Assembly: GCA_018398815.1 (NCBI GenBank)
Contig: CM031595.1
Span: 140,232,212-140,296,211, forward strand
Origin: Conus ventricosus
Taxonomy: Eukaryota > Mollusca > Gastropoda > Neogastropoda > Conidae
Direction: 5' to 3'
Length of the DNA: 64,000 bases
Within the stretch, counting starts at the first letter, position 1; the number at the start of each line of letters is the position of its first letter. Below, piece after piece: positions 32,951 to 45,925 of the stretch. The notes under the pieces are model-generated. The model was not told the DNA's origin. It saw only the letters and a list, made by a program, of their open reading frames with translations, and made no database searches. The position numbers were made by a program, and so were the translations under genes.

Positions 32951-32993
<43 letters not shown>
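32951..32993. repeat. (CA)n microsatellite
   Basis: About 21 uninterrupted CA dinucleotides. Confidence 0.95.
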
Positions 32994-32994
<1 letters not shown>

Positions 32995-33720
32995 CATATT
33001 CTGATGTATGTGTTGTTGCTATATGTGGCAGCATGATGCATAATCTCTGCTGTAAAATTCATTCTCTCTCTGTCTGTCTCAGTCTCTTTCTCTCTGGGTG
33101 AGTGGGTGAGTGGGGCGCTTGGGTGACACCGTGTGCAAGTGGGTGCGTGCATGTGTGTTAATTCAAATTCAACAAGTCAAGGAGTCTGTACCTGATCTAA
33201 TGCCAGCAGAGTCTCAAGTAAGTCTTGGTCGAAGTGGGTCAGCCAATATTGTTGCAAAAGCCAGTGTTTCGGGTGAGGTGAAATGTTAAAATAAAAACAA
33301 AATAAAAGCAAAAAAAAACACACACAATCAGTAAGAGGATTGTCCCTTGTGAAGCTCATAAAAACTACAAAACAAAATGACCATGACAGGTAAACAATAC
33401 TACAACCAAACGCAAGTGGAAAACAAACTATGAGTGGCGTTACGCAGGCAATTACATGGTGAAGGGCTCTCAGTCATTGGGAAGAACAACCCAAATTTCA
33501 CAGACAGATCTGTTGTCATATGCACACTATACCATGTGCATGCACACTTTAATGTGATGTTTACTAGAACATTGACATTTGGGGTTTGTAAATGAAACAT
33601 GGATGTCGCAGATTCCTTCAAATGCATCCTCACCCCCACCCCCTCCTACGTCCCCCCTCTACCTAAGAAAAAGTAAAACAGTGAGAGAATCCCCCACCCC
33701 TTCAACCCCTACCTCCCTGT
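32994..33720. other. Unassigned sequence
   Basis: Nothing recognisable; small CT-rich run near 33,064-33,096. Confidence 0.3.
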
Positions 33721-33724
33721 CTCT

Positions 33725-33778
<54 letters not shown>

Positions 33779-33801
33779 CGCTCGCTCGCTCGCTCGCTCT
33801 T
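33721..33801. repeat. (CT)n-(CGCT)n microsatellite
   Basis: CT dinucleotides change to about eight CGCT tetramers at 33,773-33,800. Confidence 0.95.
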
Positions 33802-34084
33802 TAAAAAAAATCAACAAACATCGATAACAACATCATGTGTCAACTGTCTGAAATTGACACAGCCGTCTTTTGTAACAATTACTTTTCTCAAGCACAGTAA
33901 TTGTCCAGCTCAGGGTATTGCTACAGAGAGGGAGGCAGAAAACTTATTGTTGCACCAGACGAAGGATTTCTGATCAGTAGTCAACAATGCTTGTATTTGA
34001 ATTCTATCCTCACAAAACACTCTTTAATTCAGCTTCATATGATTCATGCAAGGATATGGACCACAACATTTATCTATCTATATG

Positions 34085-34085
<1 letters not shown>

Positions 34086-34125
<40 letters not shown>
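34086..34125. repeat. (CA)n microsatellite
   Basis: About 19 CA dinucleotides. Confidence 0.95.
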
Positions 34126-34452
34126 CAACACAAGAATCAATGTAGTCTAATCTTTTGACCCCTTTCCAGTTGGGGCATGGAGGATAAACAACAACAAACT
34201 TTGCTTTACAAAACGGGAATCAATTCTAAAACAATCGTGATTTTCAACTTGCGACTTGGCAGATAACAGTAGGTGTAAGTGGCAGATAACAGTAGGTGTA
34301 AGTAACGTCATGAAAACATCCGGCAGACTGCATTAAAAAAGGAACAGATTGTATCATTACTTTATCTACCTTTATAAGTTTCAAAACCGAGTGACTGAGG
34401 ACGGAAAATGAAGCAAAAATTTGAAAGAGAAGGTGTTGGTTACCGCCAAGGA

Positions 34453-34525
34453 CACCTAAAGAAGACCCAAGAGGTCGAAATGCATTGTGTCTTGTCCTGT
34501 GCTATGTTTGTCTGTGTCTTTGGCA
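34453..34525 (+). repeat. Double-hairpin dispersed repeat, copy 2
   Basis: Contains CCTAAAGAAGACCCAAGAGG then TCGAAATGCATTGTGTCTTG and 'gtttgtctgtgtctttggca', matching the left inverted-repeat arm of the element and the 42.4-kb copy. The hairpin stems are partly degraded. Confidence 0.6.
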
Positions 34526-34848
34526 GTAACTAACCCCCTCTCTTCCATCTTATAAATTTGCGTAAGTTGAAACATACACCCCGGACTGCTTTGAAAAGGC
34601 TGGAAAATAAGAAAGAAAAAAAAAAGAAATCTTACTTGATTTGGTTTCAAGTTTGTACTTGAAATAAACTTGTTTCAAAGATTATGATCTTTTGATATTC
34701 CATTAGGACATGAGCTACATCTGCTTCAAGCTGTGAATTACAATATATAAATCTCAGTGATCATGATAATGCTTTCCAACTTTGATTGTACCGTAAAGTT
34801 CGGACTATAAGCCGCGACTGTGACTGCTACATCTAAAGATGTTACATA

Positions 34849-34923
34849 AGATAGGATAAGATAATGTTGCTTATAGCCCAGCCGACCGCAGGGGGCCACA
34901 TCAGGGCTGCATTGGTACTATAG

Positions 34924-34962
<39 letters not shown>
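34849..34962 (-). repeat. SINE/LINE 3'-end-like repeat, copy 3, followed by (TA)n
   Basis: 'gataagataatgttgcttat' then 'agcccagccgaccgcagggg' matches copies at 1.6 and 3.85 kb. A pure (TA)n tract follows at about 34,926-34,960. Confidence 0.7.
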
Positions 34963-34967
<5 letters not shown>

Positions 34968-35465
34968 CTCCTCCAAACTTAAGAAATGTCTATAAAAAAA
35001 ACATCGATCGCTGTGAATTATGCCAAATACGAATATGAATACGGTTATCTTGCTATTCCCATGCAACACATAGACATACAAATTGATTTTGTTTGTTTGT
35101 GGAATGATCGATTGAGATTCCGAGACATGGTTGAATCTCGCATCAGCTAAAATGCCTTTTTTATTTGTCTTTTTTCTTCTTCTTCAGATTAAGCTATAGT
35201 GAAGTGTAAAATGTGTTTCTTATGTAGGCCTACTTTCATTCTCTTAAACTTCTACGTTATGTTGGATTATTTTTCGGACACACGTCTTACTATATCGGTC
35301 CAATCTGTTCATTCTTCATTTCTGTTTAGCCATAAATCATAGAGGGCAAAGTGCTTTAATGTAAACAGACGAAATATTTAAGTAATCTCTATTGCAACTT
35401 TCTAAAACATCAACCTTCTCCACCCCGTTCCGCACCCCCATCCTCATCCCTCCCACCATACAGTA
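34963..35465. other. Unassigned sequence
   Basis: AT-rich, no recognised gene or element. Confidence 0.3.
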
Positions 35466-35467
35466 CA

Positions 35468-35512
35468 AACTCTCTGTCTCTGTCTCTCTCTCTCTGTCTG
35501 TCTGTCTCTCTC

Positions 35513-35557
<45 letters not shown>

Positions 35558-35580
35558 ACACACACACACACACACACACG
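35468..35580. repeat. (CT)n/(CTGT)n-(CA)n compound microsatellite
   Basis: CT and CTGT runs switch to (CA)n with one AACA break. Confidence 0.9.
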
Positions 35581-36057
35581 GATCGGGACAATGGGAGAGA
35601 GACTTTCTCATTGATCTGCACTACATATCAATCTAGCTTAGCTGTCCTGTTCAATAATGTGATTTGATTTTATCACTTCCCACCCGATATCTTGTGATAC
35701 AGGTTTCCAAGCAGTGTTGGCGGACAGTGTCATTGGCCAGTACCATTATCACATCAGATATCCCGCAGTTGTATACCTATCATGAGTACAAAGGCAGTGT
35801 GTTAATTGACCGTTCGCATTGTAGATGTGACAAAAGCATGCACAGCGCGTAAGTTACAACAGATATTTCAGCGTCTTTTTGTGGTCCAAAGCTTGAGACT
35901 CGAGACTGGAAGTGCAGGCGCAGCTTACCCTTTACTGATCCCATGCAAGGGATCTCTTTGGGATTCTGTGGTGTGAATTTCAAGGTTTAACAAACTGTAT
36001 ACAGAAAGAAACAGAAAACCGAAGAACATATAAAATGGGTAAGACAGGTAACAATTT

Positions 36058-37320
36058 TATCAGGATCAGGATCAGGATCAGGGGCGTTGTATCAATACAA
36101 CTTAGCCTATTTAGGGTTTTTAACGCCCCTTCTGTATGTATATATCCTTTTTTTTTTTTTCATAACCGTTGGTCCAGTCAAGGCTAGCTCAGACTTATTA
36201 TCCATCAAATTCATATCTAATTTTTGTTAATAATTCATGTTTATCTATGAGGTTCTTGAACACATTAATACTGGGTGCACGTTGATGTTAAGTGTTAGTT
36301 TAATTCCAAAAGTTGGTTACTCTATTAGAAAAAGTAAATTTTCTTAAATTCGTTCTAGAATATTGTTTAAATATCTTATCTTCACTGTTCCTTGTAACAT
36401 TCTTCTGCGGAGTACAAAAAAAGCGTGCTTTATCAACATCATCAATTTCATTAAATATCTTGTATGCCTGAATCAAGTCACCTCATATTCTTCTGCCTTA
36501 AGTGTTGAAGTTGCAAATATTTAAAACTTTCCTGAAATGAGTAATCTTTTATATTTGAATCATTTGGTTGCTCTTCTTTGTACCTTTCTAGAGCTTCTGA
36601 TTGTCTCTTTAGCATTGGATACCATACAGTGTTGCCATATTCAAGAACAGGTCTAACTAGTGTCTTATATAATTGCAAAAAAGTGTCCTTTTCCATAAAT
36701 GTAAAGGGTTTTTTTTATTATTCCAATCATTCTGTTAGCTTTATTAATACTATTTTACAATATGATTGTCAAATAATAAGTTTTTGTCAAAAGTCCCCAC
36801 CTAGGTCATTCTCTTCTTCACATTTAGATACTTTTATTTCCTTGCCCCCAATTTTCATTATATACTCCTTTTGTGGGTTTTTTTTTACCAATATGAAGTA
36901 CTTTACATTTTCTGCATTAAAAAATAGGTTCCAAGTATCAGACCACTGTACTAATGTTTCAATATCCTTTGTAATTCCTTATGTAATTTTGGGGAGTTAT
37001 ACAGTTTTGTGTCATCTGCAAAGACTTTCCATGTACTCTTTAATTCTACAGGGGGATCATTTATAAACACCGTAAATAATATGGTCCCAAAATACTACCT
37101 TGTGGTACCCACTAATAACATCAGCACTATGAGAGAAGGAGCTACCAATCCTTACCTTCCGAGTTCTTTTGAATAAAAAGTCTCTAACCCAACCAAGTAT
37201 ATTTCCTATTATCCATAAGACTCTAATTTCTTTAAAAGTCTTTCATGTGGTACTGAATCGAATGCTTTTCTAAAGTCTAAATACAAAACATCTATATTCT
37301 CTCCTTATCTATCTCCCTTT
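36058..37320 (-). pseudogene. Non-LTR (CR1/Jockey-like) LINE fragment: RT palm to 3' tail
   Basis: The - strand reads, across several frames, [20 protein letters not shown] (near 37,300-37,240; the RT palm entry with a catalytic Asp), WVPQGSILGP (near 37,112-37,080), then KVFADDTKLY (near 37,028-36,998), which holds the catalytic FADD box. The open frame 36,696-36,478 (LYKTLVRPVLEYGNTVWYPM) and a C terminus near 36,330-36,220 (FSNRVTNFWN...) follow. The element ends in a short tandem (CTGATC)n tail at 36,058-36,085, like CR1-type 3' ends. The 5' half (endonuclease) is missing. Its 5'-truncated end lies about 35 bp upstream of the ependymin-like exon acceptor. Numerous stops show it is dead. 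Confidence 0.8.
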
Positions 37321-37356
37321 GTGATATTGTCATTATGATATTTGTTGTAACAACAG

Positions 37357-37645
37357 AGTGGATTAGGCCTACATGCTCCTCGAAACCCCCAACATCTTGT
37401 ACACCGGACCAGTGGGAGGCTACCATGTTTTGGGACAACGGAAACTGTTTTCTCGACGATCTGTCCGGTAGGCCTAAACTGGATCCTGGCGTTGGCACGC
37501 TTGTCAGCTACATCAACGGAAGCGTAAAAACAGCTTACGATTTTGTCAATGGACGCACCTTCATAACGCCACAGTGATGCAGATATCACCACTGCTGCCG
37601 AAGCCAGTTATGCAACAGACCATGCTGATAAGAGACTACAAGGAT
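37357..37645 (+). CDS. Ependymin-related protein, N-terminal-domain exon
   Basis: Ependymin-related proteins are secreted or lysosomal glycoproteins with a lipid-binding two-sheet fold and conserved cysteines. The exon follows an acceptor (TTGTAACAACAG|AG) and reads PTSCTPDQWEATMFWDNGN, the family's first conserved cysteine and 'QWE' block, then GTLVSYINGSVKTAYDFVNG, corresponding to its next beta-strand block (S-Y-D/N...). The frame meets a stop at 37,575 but continues as DADITTAAEASYATDHADKR if one base is ignored near 37,574-37,577, and reaches a strong donor GAT|GTAAGT at 37,646. The shift is probably an assembly indel or an alternative donor. It is linked to the 42.74-kb exon by family identity; the exons between and the signal-peptide exon were not found. 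Confidence 0.6.
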
Positions 37646-38125
37646 GTAAGTCGCCAAAGTTTGCAGTATGTAGAAATGTTCGTTCGGTATGTGAAATACA
37701 TGTAAATCAACGGTCGACTAGTATCTTGAATCCGGCTTTACAAAAGCCGGGCAAAATGAAACTGCAAAATATACTTTCTGTCTCGTATTTCATCTAATGA
37801 AAATTATCAATTGAATAAGGGGTAGGCCTAAGCGAGAAGGGGCTCACTAATACCGGACAAATATGACTGATCATCAAAATACTCTCAGAAGTGAGAACTC
37901 GTGACGCCATGCCATCGGTCACGGCTGTGTTGTAACTGATTACCACGTACAGTTCTCTGTCTCTGTCAGGTTTATTACTGGACTTAAGACAACGATGTCT
38001 AATCATCGTTCTCTTTAATGTCTTCTTCTTCTTCTTCTTCTTCTCCCCTTCCTCCTTCTTCTTCTTCTTCTTCTTCTTCTACTTCTCCTCCTCCTCCTTC
38101 TTCTTTTTCTCCCCCTCCTCTCCTC

Positions 38126-38545
38126 CTCCATCTCCTCCTTCATTCTTCTCCCCGCCCCCACCCCCACCCCACCCCCGCTTCGACGTACCTCTGAAAAGCG
38201 ACAGATTTAATCTCAACTTCACAATTATCCTTCTTCTCTTCAACGTACGCAGGCTAACACTCCTGCGGACACTTCCTGTATAGACAGGCAAGTATTAATC
38301 CCACTGCCCACAAAGGGAGTGGAGTTTTTTGTGTATGACGAAAACTCCACTCAAAACTCCACTCCCTTTGTTGGGCAGATGGGATGAACACTTGCCTGTC
38401 TATACAGGGAGTGTCCGCAGGAGTGTCAGCCTGCGTACGCAGAAGAAGAAGAGGGATAATATTGAAGTTGAGATGAAATCTGTCGCTTTTCAGAGGTAAC
38501 GTCGAAAGGGGGGGGGGGGGGGGGGAGATGAAGAAGAACCAACAG
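38126..38545. repeat. Large near-perfect palindrome (fold-back, arms about 200 bp)
   Basis: Sequence left of about 38,341 is repeated in reverse complement to the right. Matched pairs include 'acctctgaaaagcgacagat' with 'atctgtcgcttttcagaggt', 'gtacgcaggctaacactcct' with 'aggagtgtcagcctgcgtac', and 'aagggagtggagttt' with its complement. The outer parts pair a C-rich tract (38,150-38,177) with a poly-G run (38,507-38,526). It abuts the 53-bp minisatellite, and an arm segment recurs at 702-800. Confidence 0.85.
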
Positions 38546-38548
38546 GGT

Positions 38549-39735
38549 ACATTTTATCTCTTATCTGTCCCGCCACCCTTTGCCTTCATTCTCCTGTGGT
38601 TTACATTTATCTCTTGTCTGTCCCGCCACGCTTTGCCTTCATTCTCCTGTGGTTAAATTTATCTCTTGTCTGTCCCGCCACCCTTTGCCTTCATTCTCCT
38701 GTGGTTTACATTTATCTCTTGTCTGTCCCGCCACCCTTTGTCTTCATTCTCCTGTGGTTTACATTTATGTCTTGTCTGTCCCGCCACCCTTTGTCTTCAT
38801 TCTCCTGTGGTTTACATTTATCTCTTATCTGTCCCGCCACCCTTTGCCTTCATTCTCATGTGGTTTACATTTATCTCTTGTCTGTCCCCGCCACCCTTTG
38901 CCTTCATTCTCCTGTGGTTTACATTTATCTCTTATCTGTCCCGCCACCCTTTGCCTTCATTCTCCTGTGGTTACATTTATCTCTTGTCTGTCCCGCCACC
39001 CTTTGGCCTTCATTCTCCTGTGGTTTACATTTATCTCTTGTCTGTCCCGCCACCCTTTGCCTTCATTCTCCTGTGGTTTACATTTATCTCTTGTCTGTCC
39101 CGCCACCCTTTGCCTTCATTCCCTGTGGTTTACATTTATCTCTTGTCTGTCCCGCCACCCTTTGCCTTCATTCTCCTTGGTTTACATTTATCTCTGTCTG
39201 TCCCGCCACCCTTTGCCTTCATTCTCCTGTGGTTTACATTTATCTCTTGTCTGTCCCGCCACCCTTTGCCTTCATTCTCCTGTGTTTACATTTATCTTTT
39301 ATCTGTCCCGCCACCCTTTGCCTCATTCTCCTGTGGTTACATTTATCTCTTGTCTGTCCCCGCCACCCTTTGCCTTCATTCTCCTGTGGTTTACATTTAT
39401 CTCTTATCTGTCCCGCCACCCTTTGTCTTCATTCTCCTGTGGTTTACATTTATCTCTTGTCTGTCCCGCCACCCTTTGTCTTCATTCTCCTGTGGTTTAC
39501 ATTTATCTCTTGTCTGTCCCGCCACCCTTTACCTTCATTCTCCTGTGGTTTACATTTACTCTTATCTGTCCCGCCACCCTTTGCCTTCATTCTCCTGTGG
39601 TTTACATTTATCTCTTATCTGTCCGCCACCCTTTGCCTTCATTCTCCTGTGGTTTACATTTATCTCTATCTGTCCCGCCACCCTTTGTCTTCATTCTCCT
39701 GTGGTTTACATTTATCTTTTATCTGCCCCGCCCCC
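38549..39735. repeat. 53-bp minisatellite, about 22 copies
   Basis: The unit begins TTTACATTTATCTCTTGTCT and ends ATTCTCCTGTGG. Copies differ by single substitutions (TTGTC/TTATC, GCC/GTC) and one-base indels. Since 53 is not a multiple of three and the unit has no stops, all three forward frames stay open for 380-416 codons. They have no gene properties and are not annotated as genes. Confidence 0.95.
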
Positions 39736-39844
39736 CTTTTACATTATCACGTGTGATAAAAACGAGGCAATTGTCTCTCTTCCCGGGGTTGAAAAGGAAT
39801 AACCTTTCGCCTTGCTGTGTCAGTCTGTAGTATCTCTGTCCTCC

Positions 39845-39870
39845 CTCTGTCTGTTGCTCTGCCTGTCTCT

Positions 39871-39922
<52 letters not shown>

Positions 39923-40181
39923 TCTCTCTCTCTCCATCTCTTTTTGTCTGTCTGTCCGTCTCCCCCCCTCCCCATCGTCTTCTTCTCTTCTTCTTCTTGC
40001 TGTCCATGTCTCTCTCTGTCCTCTCTGTCTCACTGTCTTCCTGTCTCGTCGTCTGTCTCCTATGTTTTTCCTTTTCTTCTTGTCTGCCCCCTGTCTCCTC
40101 GTCTTTCTCTATCTCTCCCGCTACTGTCACTGTCTCTTCTGCCCCCCCCTCTTTCTCTCTCTCCCCTTTTCCTCCCCTCTT

Positions 40182-40237
<56 letters not shown>

Positions 40238-40415
40238 AGTGTGTGTGTGTCTGTGCGTGCCCGTAGCGTCTTTGTCTGTTAAACGTCGTCGTACTCTTTT
40301 CCCCTTTTTAAAGATCATGAATATTATAAACCCCCCCCTCTCTCTCTCTTCTCTCTCTTTTTCTCTCTCTCTCTCTTCTTCCTCTCCTCTCTCCTCTCCT
40401 CTCTCTTCCTCTTTC
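39845..40415. repeat. CT-rich polypyrimidine region
   Basis: Long (CT)n blocks at about 39,866-39,936, 40,187-40,240 and 40,338-40,412 are connected by CT-rich sequence. Apparent serine/leucine and arginine/glutamate frames are artefacts. Confidence 0.9.
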
Positions 40416-40599
40416 AGGTAAAAATTCAGTTGCGCGGCCAGCAACAAGTGTGACAAACCAGACTGGATCTACTCAAAGCTCACTGCATCCAGTAATTAGC
40501 TGTGGTTAACCCCAAAGAAAAAAATCAAAATTTATATTTTCTGTCATCATACATAAAATAGCTGTAAAATTTAAACAGAAAATGTTAAATCCATTGTTT

Positions 40600-42340
<1,741 letters not shown>

Positions 42341-42384
42341 CTCCCCAAATGAAAAATTTTATGATTCAACGCCCGTCTTGCTCC

Positions 42385-42545
42385 GAATTTGAGAAGTAAA
42401 TGATTACTCGTTCTTCGTTTTCATTGCCCTGAATGTTGTTTATCTTGCCTGAAGAAGACCTAATAGGCCGAAACGCATCGTGTTGTGTCCTGTAATTTAT
42501 AAATTCCCTTTGTCTAGCGGTTCAGTAATAATTTTTCGTTGAAAA
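42385..42545 (+). repeat. Double-hairpin dispersed repeat, copy 3
   Basis: Contains CTTGCCTGAAGAAGACCTAA then TAGGCCGAAACGCATCGTGT (42,445-42,484). It also shares 'gattactcgttc' and 'tttgtctag' flanks with the two arms that bracket the Polinton-like element, showing that at least part of those arms belongs to a dispersed family. Confidence 0.65.
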
Positions 42546-42741
42546 ATTTTATCTAGAGGGGTTTTGAATAGAATAGCTGGCGTATCGTCCAATTTGTTCT
42601 TTTTTTTTTTTTAGCTATGTTGAGACCAGACAGACAGACGAACACATAGGTCTTAATCCAACACAAGCTTAGCAGTGCTCTGCCGTTTATAAAAAAAAAA
42701 AAAATTGGCAAGAATCATCGTTCTTACGTGTCTGTGTTCAG

Positions 42742-42887
42742 GGTGCCTGCCAGTGCATATCACCTATCTGGATATCTCTTCCGAGGCTGGCAGTGGAGCG
42801 ATGTACAGTCTGGATGTGTCTGACGTCACGCCTGGTATCAGAGACCCTTCCATCTTCGATGTCCCTCCACAGTGCAAAAGTGGACAG
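42742..42887 (+). CDS. Ependymin-related protein, penultimate exon
   Basis: The exon lies between acceptor TGTGTTCAG|GG and donor GGACAG|GTAATG (phase 1 to phase 0, 146 bp). It encodes GCLPVHITYLDISSEAGSGA, then MYSLDVSDVTPGIRDPSIFD and VPPQCKSGQ. The cysteine-proline-V block followed about 30 residues later by a GI-x-DPS-x-F-x-P-P-x-C segment is the C-terminal signature of ependymin-family proteins (mammalian EPDR1 type). Both family cysteines are present. It is one transcriptional unit with the exon at 37.36-37.65 kb by inference. Confidence 0.75.
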
Positions 42888-43724
42888 GTAATGATGGACT
42901 TTAGAGGTGGGTCCTCTAGGTCTATCCTGTCAAGCAGCTTTTCAATCTTTCTGTGAATTAGAAGAATATACTTTATAAAATGTATGTTAGTTTAGGTAAA
43001 GCCACCGAAAATATCACTATTTCATAACATCACAATTGTGTTATTTCGTTGTGTTCCATAACTATGTTGTTGTACACAAGAGGCAAAGGCGGGTTTAAAA
43101 CGATACTTTAAAACTCCAGGCTTTAAATAAGCCTAAAACTGATATGATAAAATAACAAAAGCCTTAGAAGACGTTTTCTCAGCATATAGTACAGCGCACA
43201 CAAGACAAATTACTAGGTCATGCAGCAAATCAGCGCACACGCTGGTCCTCTCCCCGCAGTTATCCAGCACCATGTAAGTTTGGCTGGGCACGGCCCTGTG
43301 ATCCACCACTGACGATGCCACTCAGTCCTTGTCCATGATCATGCGACCAAAAATAGTACACTGCGTAGGGCGTACTATTTTTGATCCGACTATCTACCGC
43401 TAGAGTCCCATGGGCAAGCTGAATTCCCATTCCAGTTCTGAGTGAGCAGCTTAAAACTTGCAACTCCTCTGTCTTGTGGTGCATGGTTAGAGACAGGGAG
43501 TTTGCGTTCCAAGTCTGGCCAAACGAACCCCCACCCCACCCCGCCCCCCACCCTAGCTCCTGCCAGTTCCTTTCCGCACCTACAGTTTGGGACAATATAC
43601 ACAGTGATAAATCAACACCTCGGTACAGTTGCAACTGCCACCAGATATCCTCTTCACTCAGTTCTATGATTATTTGAGTGAAACAATCATCAAGTGTGGT
43701 GAATTGTTGTTTGTTTTTCTTTCA

Positions 43725-43766
43725 GAGGGTCCAGACGTCCTCGCGATGGCTCCACCCATTCTTCTG
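43725..43766 (+). CDS. Possible terminal exon of the ependymin-related gene
   Basis: A strong acceptor (TGTTTGTTTTTCTTTCAG|AGGG) is followed in the correct phase by 13 codons (RVQTSSRWLHPFF) and a stop at 43,764-43,766. Family members end 10-15 residues after the last cysteine, so length and phase fit. The residues themselves are not diagnostic. Confidence 0.35.
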
Positions 43767-43900
43767 AGTGTCTATCAACATACCCATGCAGTCTCCCCAA
43801 AAGGCTTAGACCTAAAGTTATGTACGTGCACATGTTCCTATAGTTCAATTACATTGACGCACACACGATTGAATTTAAAATTCAAGACCGTAGTTCGATA

Positions 43901-44000
43901 NNNNNNNNNNNNNNNNNNNNNNNNNNNNNNNNNNNNNNNNNNNNNNNNNNNNNNNNNNNNNNNNNNNNNNNNNNNNNNNNNNNNNNNNNNNNNNNNNNNN
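43901..44000. other. Assembly gap (100 N)
   Basis: Exactly 100 N, a conventional unknown-size gap, followed by a poly-C run at 44,001-44,022. Confidence 0.99.
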
Positions 44001-44227
44001 CCCCCCCCCCCCCCCCCCCCCCACAACCCCCTTTCCCCCCGCTACTTCCTTCTCCTTCTTCCTCCTCTTTGATTTGTTTCAGTTTGGCGATAAGTCGTCT
44101 AAAACGGATGATGACAGATGGATATTAGTTTGTGGACTTTACACCTTTTCCTCTCTAATCTTACGTCTAACGAAGGCAGTTCTGAGCCAATTGTTTCAGA
44201 GACAGGACACATACATATGCTTACCAG

Positions 44228-44262
44228 CACGATATATATATAATATATAAATATATATATAA

Positions 44263-44321
<59 letters not shown>
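44228..44321. repeat. (TA)n-(GA)n microsatellite
   Basis: TA/TATAA alternation is followed by about 22 GA dinucleotides. Confidence 0.95.
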
Positions 44322-44324
<3 letters not shown>

Positions 44325-44326
44325 AT

Positions 44327-44945
44327 AAACAAAGCTTGCTCTTATGTCTTAGATTGAAGAAATAGGGGAGATAAGCATTCCATATCTGCAGTGGTAGATG
44401 ATTCTGCCTAACTAAACAGTAATGGTGGCTTGAGTGGGTGAATGGGAAAAAATAAAATAAATGCTTCTCACAATGAACCTTCAGCAAGCTTATAGTCTCC
44501 AAGGGGGGGGGGGGGGAGACACTTCTTAGGTGGCTCCTTTGTTGGTTTTTGAAAACCAACAAACATACTACGGTATTGCACACCACCCTTTTCCTGGGAT
44601 TGCATTCTTCTTAAAACTGAAAAGGCAGCGGAGTCCAAATTACCACTTTCCGCGTCACTGAGGAGAAACCACCAAGTTTCGAAATATCGGTATATACCAG
44701 GAGTTATATGTTAGAGTTTCCCTCCCCTATTGAGGGTCCCTCCCCCCCCCCCCCCCCCCCCCTTGGAGACTATAAAGCTTGCTGAAGGTTCATTGTGAGA
44801 AGCATTTATTTTTATTTTTTCCCCCGTTTCACACCACTCAAGCACATACTGTTAGTTAGGCAGAATCATCTACCACTGCAGATATGAATGCTTATCCCCC
44901 TATTTCTTCAATCTAAGACATAAGAGCAAGCTTTGTTTATAATTC
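44327..44945. repeat. Inverted repeat with ~180-bp arms
   Basis: 44,327-44,510 (starting 'acaaagcttgctcttatgtc') is the reverse complement of 44,760-44,945 (ending 'gacataagagcaagctttgt'). A spacer of about 250 bp contains a poly-G at 44,503-44,516 on one side and a poly-C at 44,742-44,762 on the other, so even the homopolymers pair. Confidence 0.9.
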
Positions 44946-45685
44946 AATATTTCTTGTAGTCATTGCAAACACAAGCTGCTCTGTAAGTTGCTGGAACGGT
45001 GCGCGGTACTTATCCTTGGAATTTATTAGTTTGTTGTATTTTAGTCCCTTGGGGATTCATTCCAAGAACTGACCCTCAGCACTTGTGTCTTAAGAGGATA
45101 TCTTTTTATATTTCTACTTTTCACAAGAAAATGTAGCTTGTTTTGCTCTTTCATGATTTTCTTTTGCTTCTTAGGTGGCTCCTTTGGTTGGTTTTTTGAA
45201 AACTCAACAAACATACTACGGTATTGCACACCAGCCTTTTCTGGATTGCATTCTCTTAAAACTGAAAAGGCAGCGGAGTCAAATTAACCACTTTCCGCGG
45301 TCACTGAGAGAAACCACCAAGTTTCGAAATATCGGTATACGACCCAGGATTATATATGTTAGTGAGTTTTCCTCCCTATTGGAGGGTGTCTCCACCCCCC
45401 CACCCCCACCCCCCCCTTGGAGACTATAAACTTGCTGAAGGTTCATTGTGAGAAGCATTTATTTTATTTTTTTCCCCCATTCACCCACTCAAGCACATAC
45501 TGTTAGTTAGGCAGAATCATCTACCACTGCAGATATGAATGCTTATCTCCCCCTATTTCTTCAATCTAAGACATAAGAGCAAGCTTTGTTTATAATTCAA
45601 TATTTCTTGCAGTCATTGCAACACCAAGCTGCTCTGTAAGTTGCTGAACGGTGCGCGGTACTTATCCTTGAATTTATTAGTTGTT
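44522..45685 (+). repeat. Direct duplication of a ~515-bp segment
   Basis: 44,522-45,040 (start 'cttcttaggtggctcctttg', end 'tccttggaatttattag') is repeated at 45,167-45,680 with scattered indels. The two differ mostly by single-base homopolymer changes, so the second copy could be an uncollapsed haplotype as well as a true tandem duplication. (TA)n follows at 45,690-45,722. Confidence 0.85.
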
Positions 45686-45785
45686 TTAATATATATATAT
45701 AATATATATATATATATATTATATCAGTATGGTTAAAAAGCCTAAAACAATTCTACAAGTGCTCAATCCCTTGGGGACCAACATT

Positions 45786-45925
45786 AGTTAAAACAAGTAT
45801 TAAGAAGAATGTTAAAATTATCTACAAATTTGTTTCTAGCGCTTGGCTATCGTCCTGACGATAGCCAAGCGCTAGAAACAAATTTGTAGATAATTTTAAC
45901 ATTCCTCTTAATACTTGTCTCAACT
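45786..45925. repeat. 70-bp-arm near-perfect hairpin palindrome
   Basis: The arms meet at 45,855/45,856 with essentially no loop ('gctatcgtcctgacgatagc' at the centre). 'acaagtattaagaagaatgt' pairs with 'acattcctcttaatacttgt' with one mismatch. It is flanked by TA-rich sequence, compatible with a small fold-back transposon, a replication-generated inverted duplication or a read artefact. Confidence 0.9.

Noticed and set aside
35712..35852. Exon-like segment after an ACAG acceptor with a GTAAGT-like donor
   Set aside because: Splice-like borders exist (donor at about 35,850), but no frame resembles the ependymin family or any other protein, and the three frames are equally unconvincing.
38580..39830. 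Three overlapping forward open frames of 378-416 codons
   Set aside because: They are the translation of a stop-free 53-bp minisatellite in three phases; the same peptides appear in every frame.
40430..40500. Short cysteine-containing frame (SCAASNKCDKPDWIYSKL) after a CT-rich tract
   Set aside because: An acceptor is possible, but the frame ends quickly, matches no ependymin block and has no donor; too short to support.
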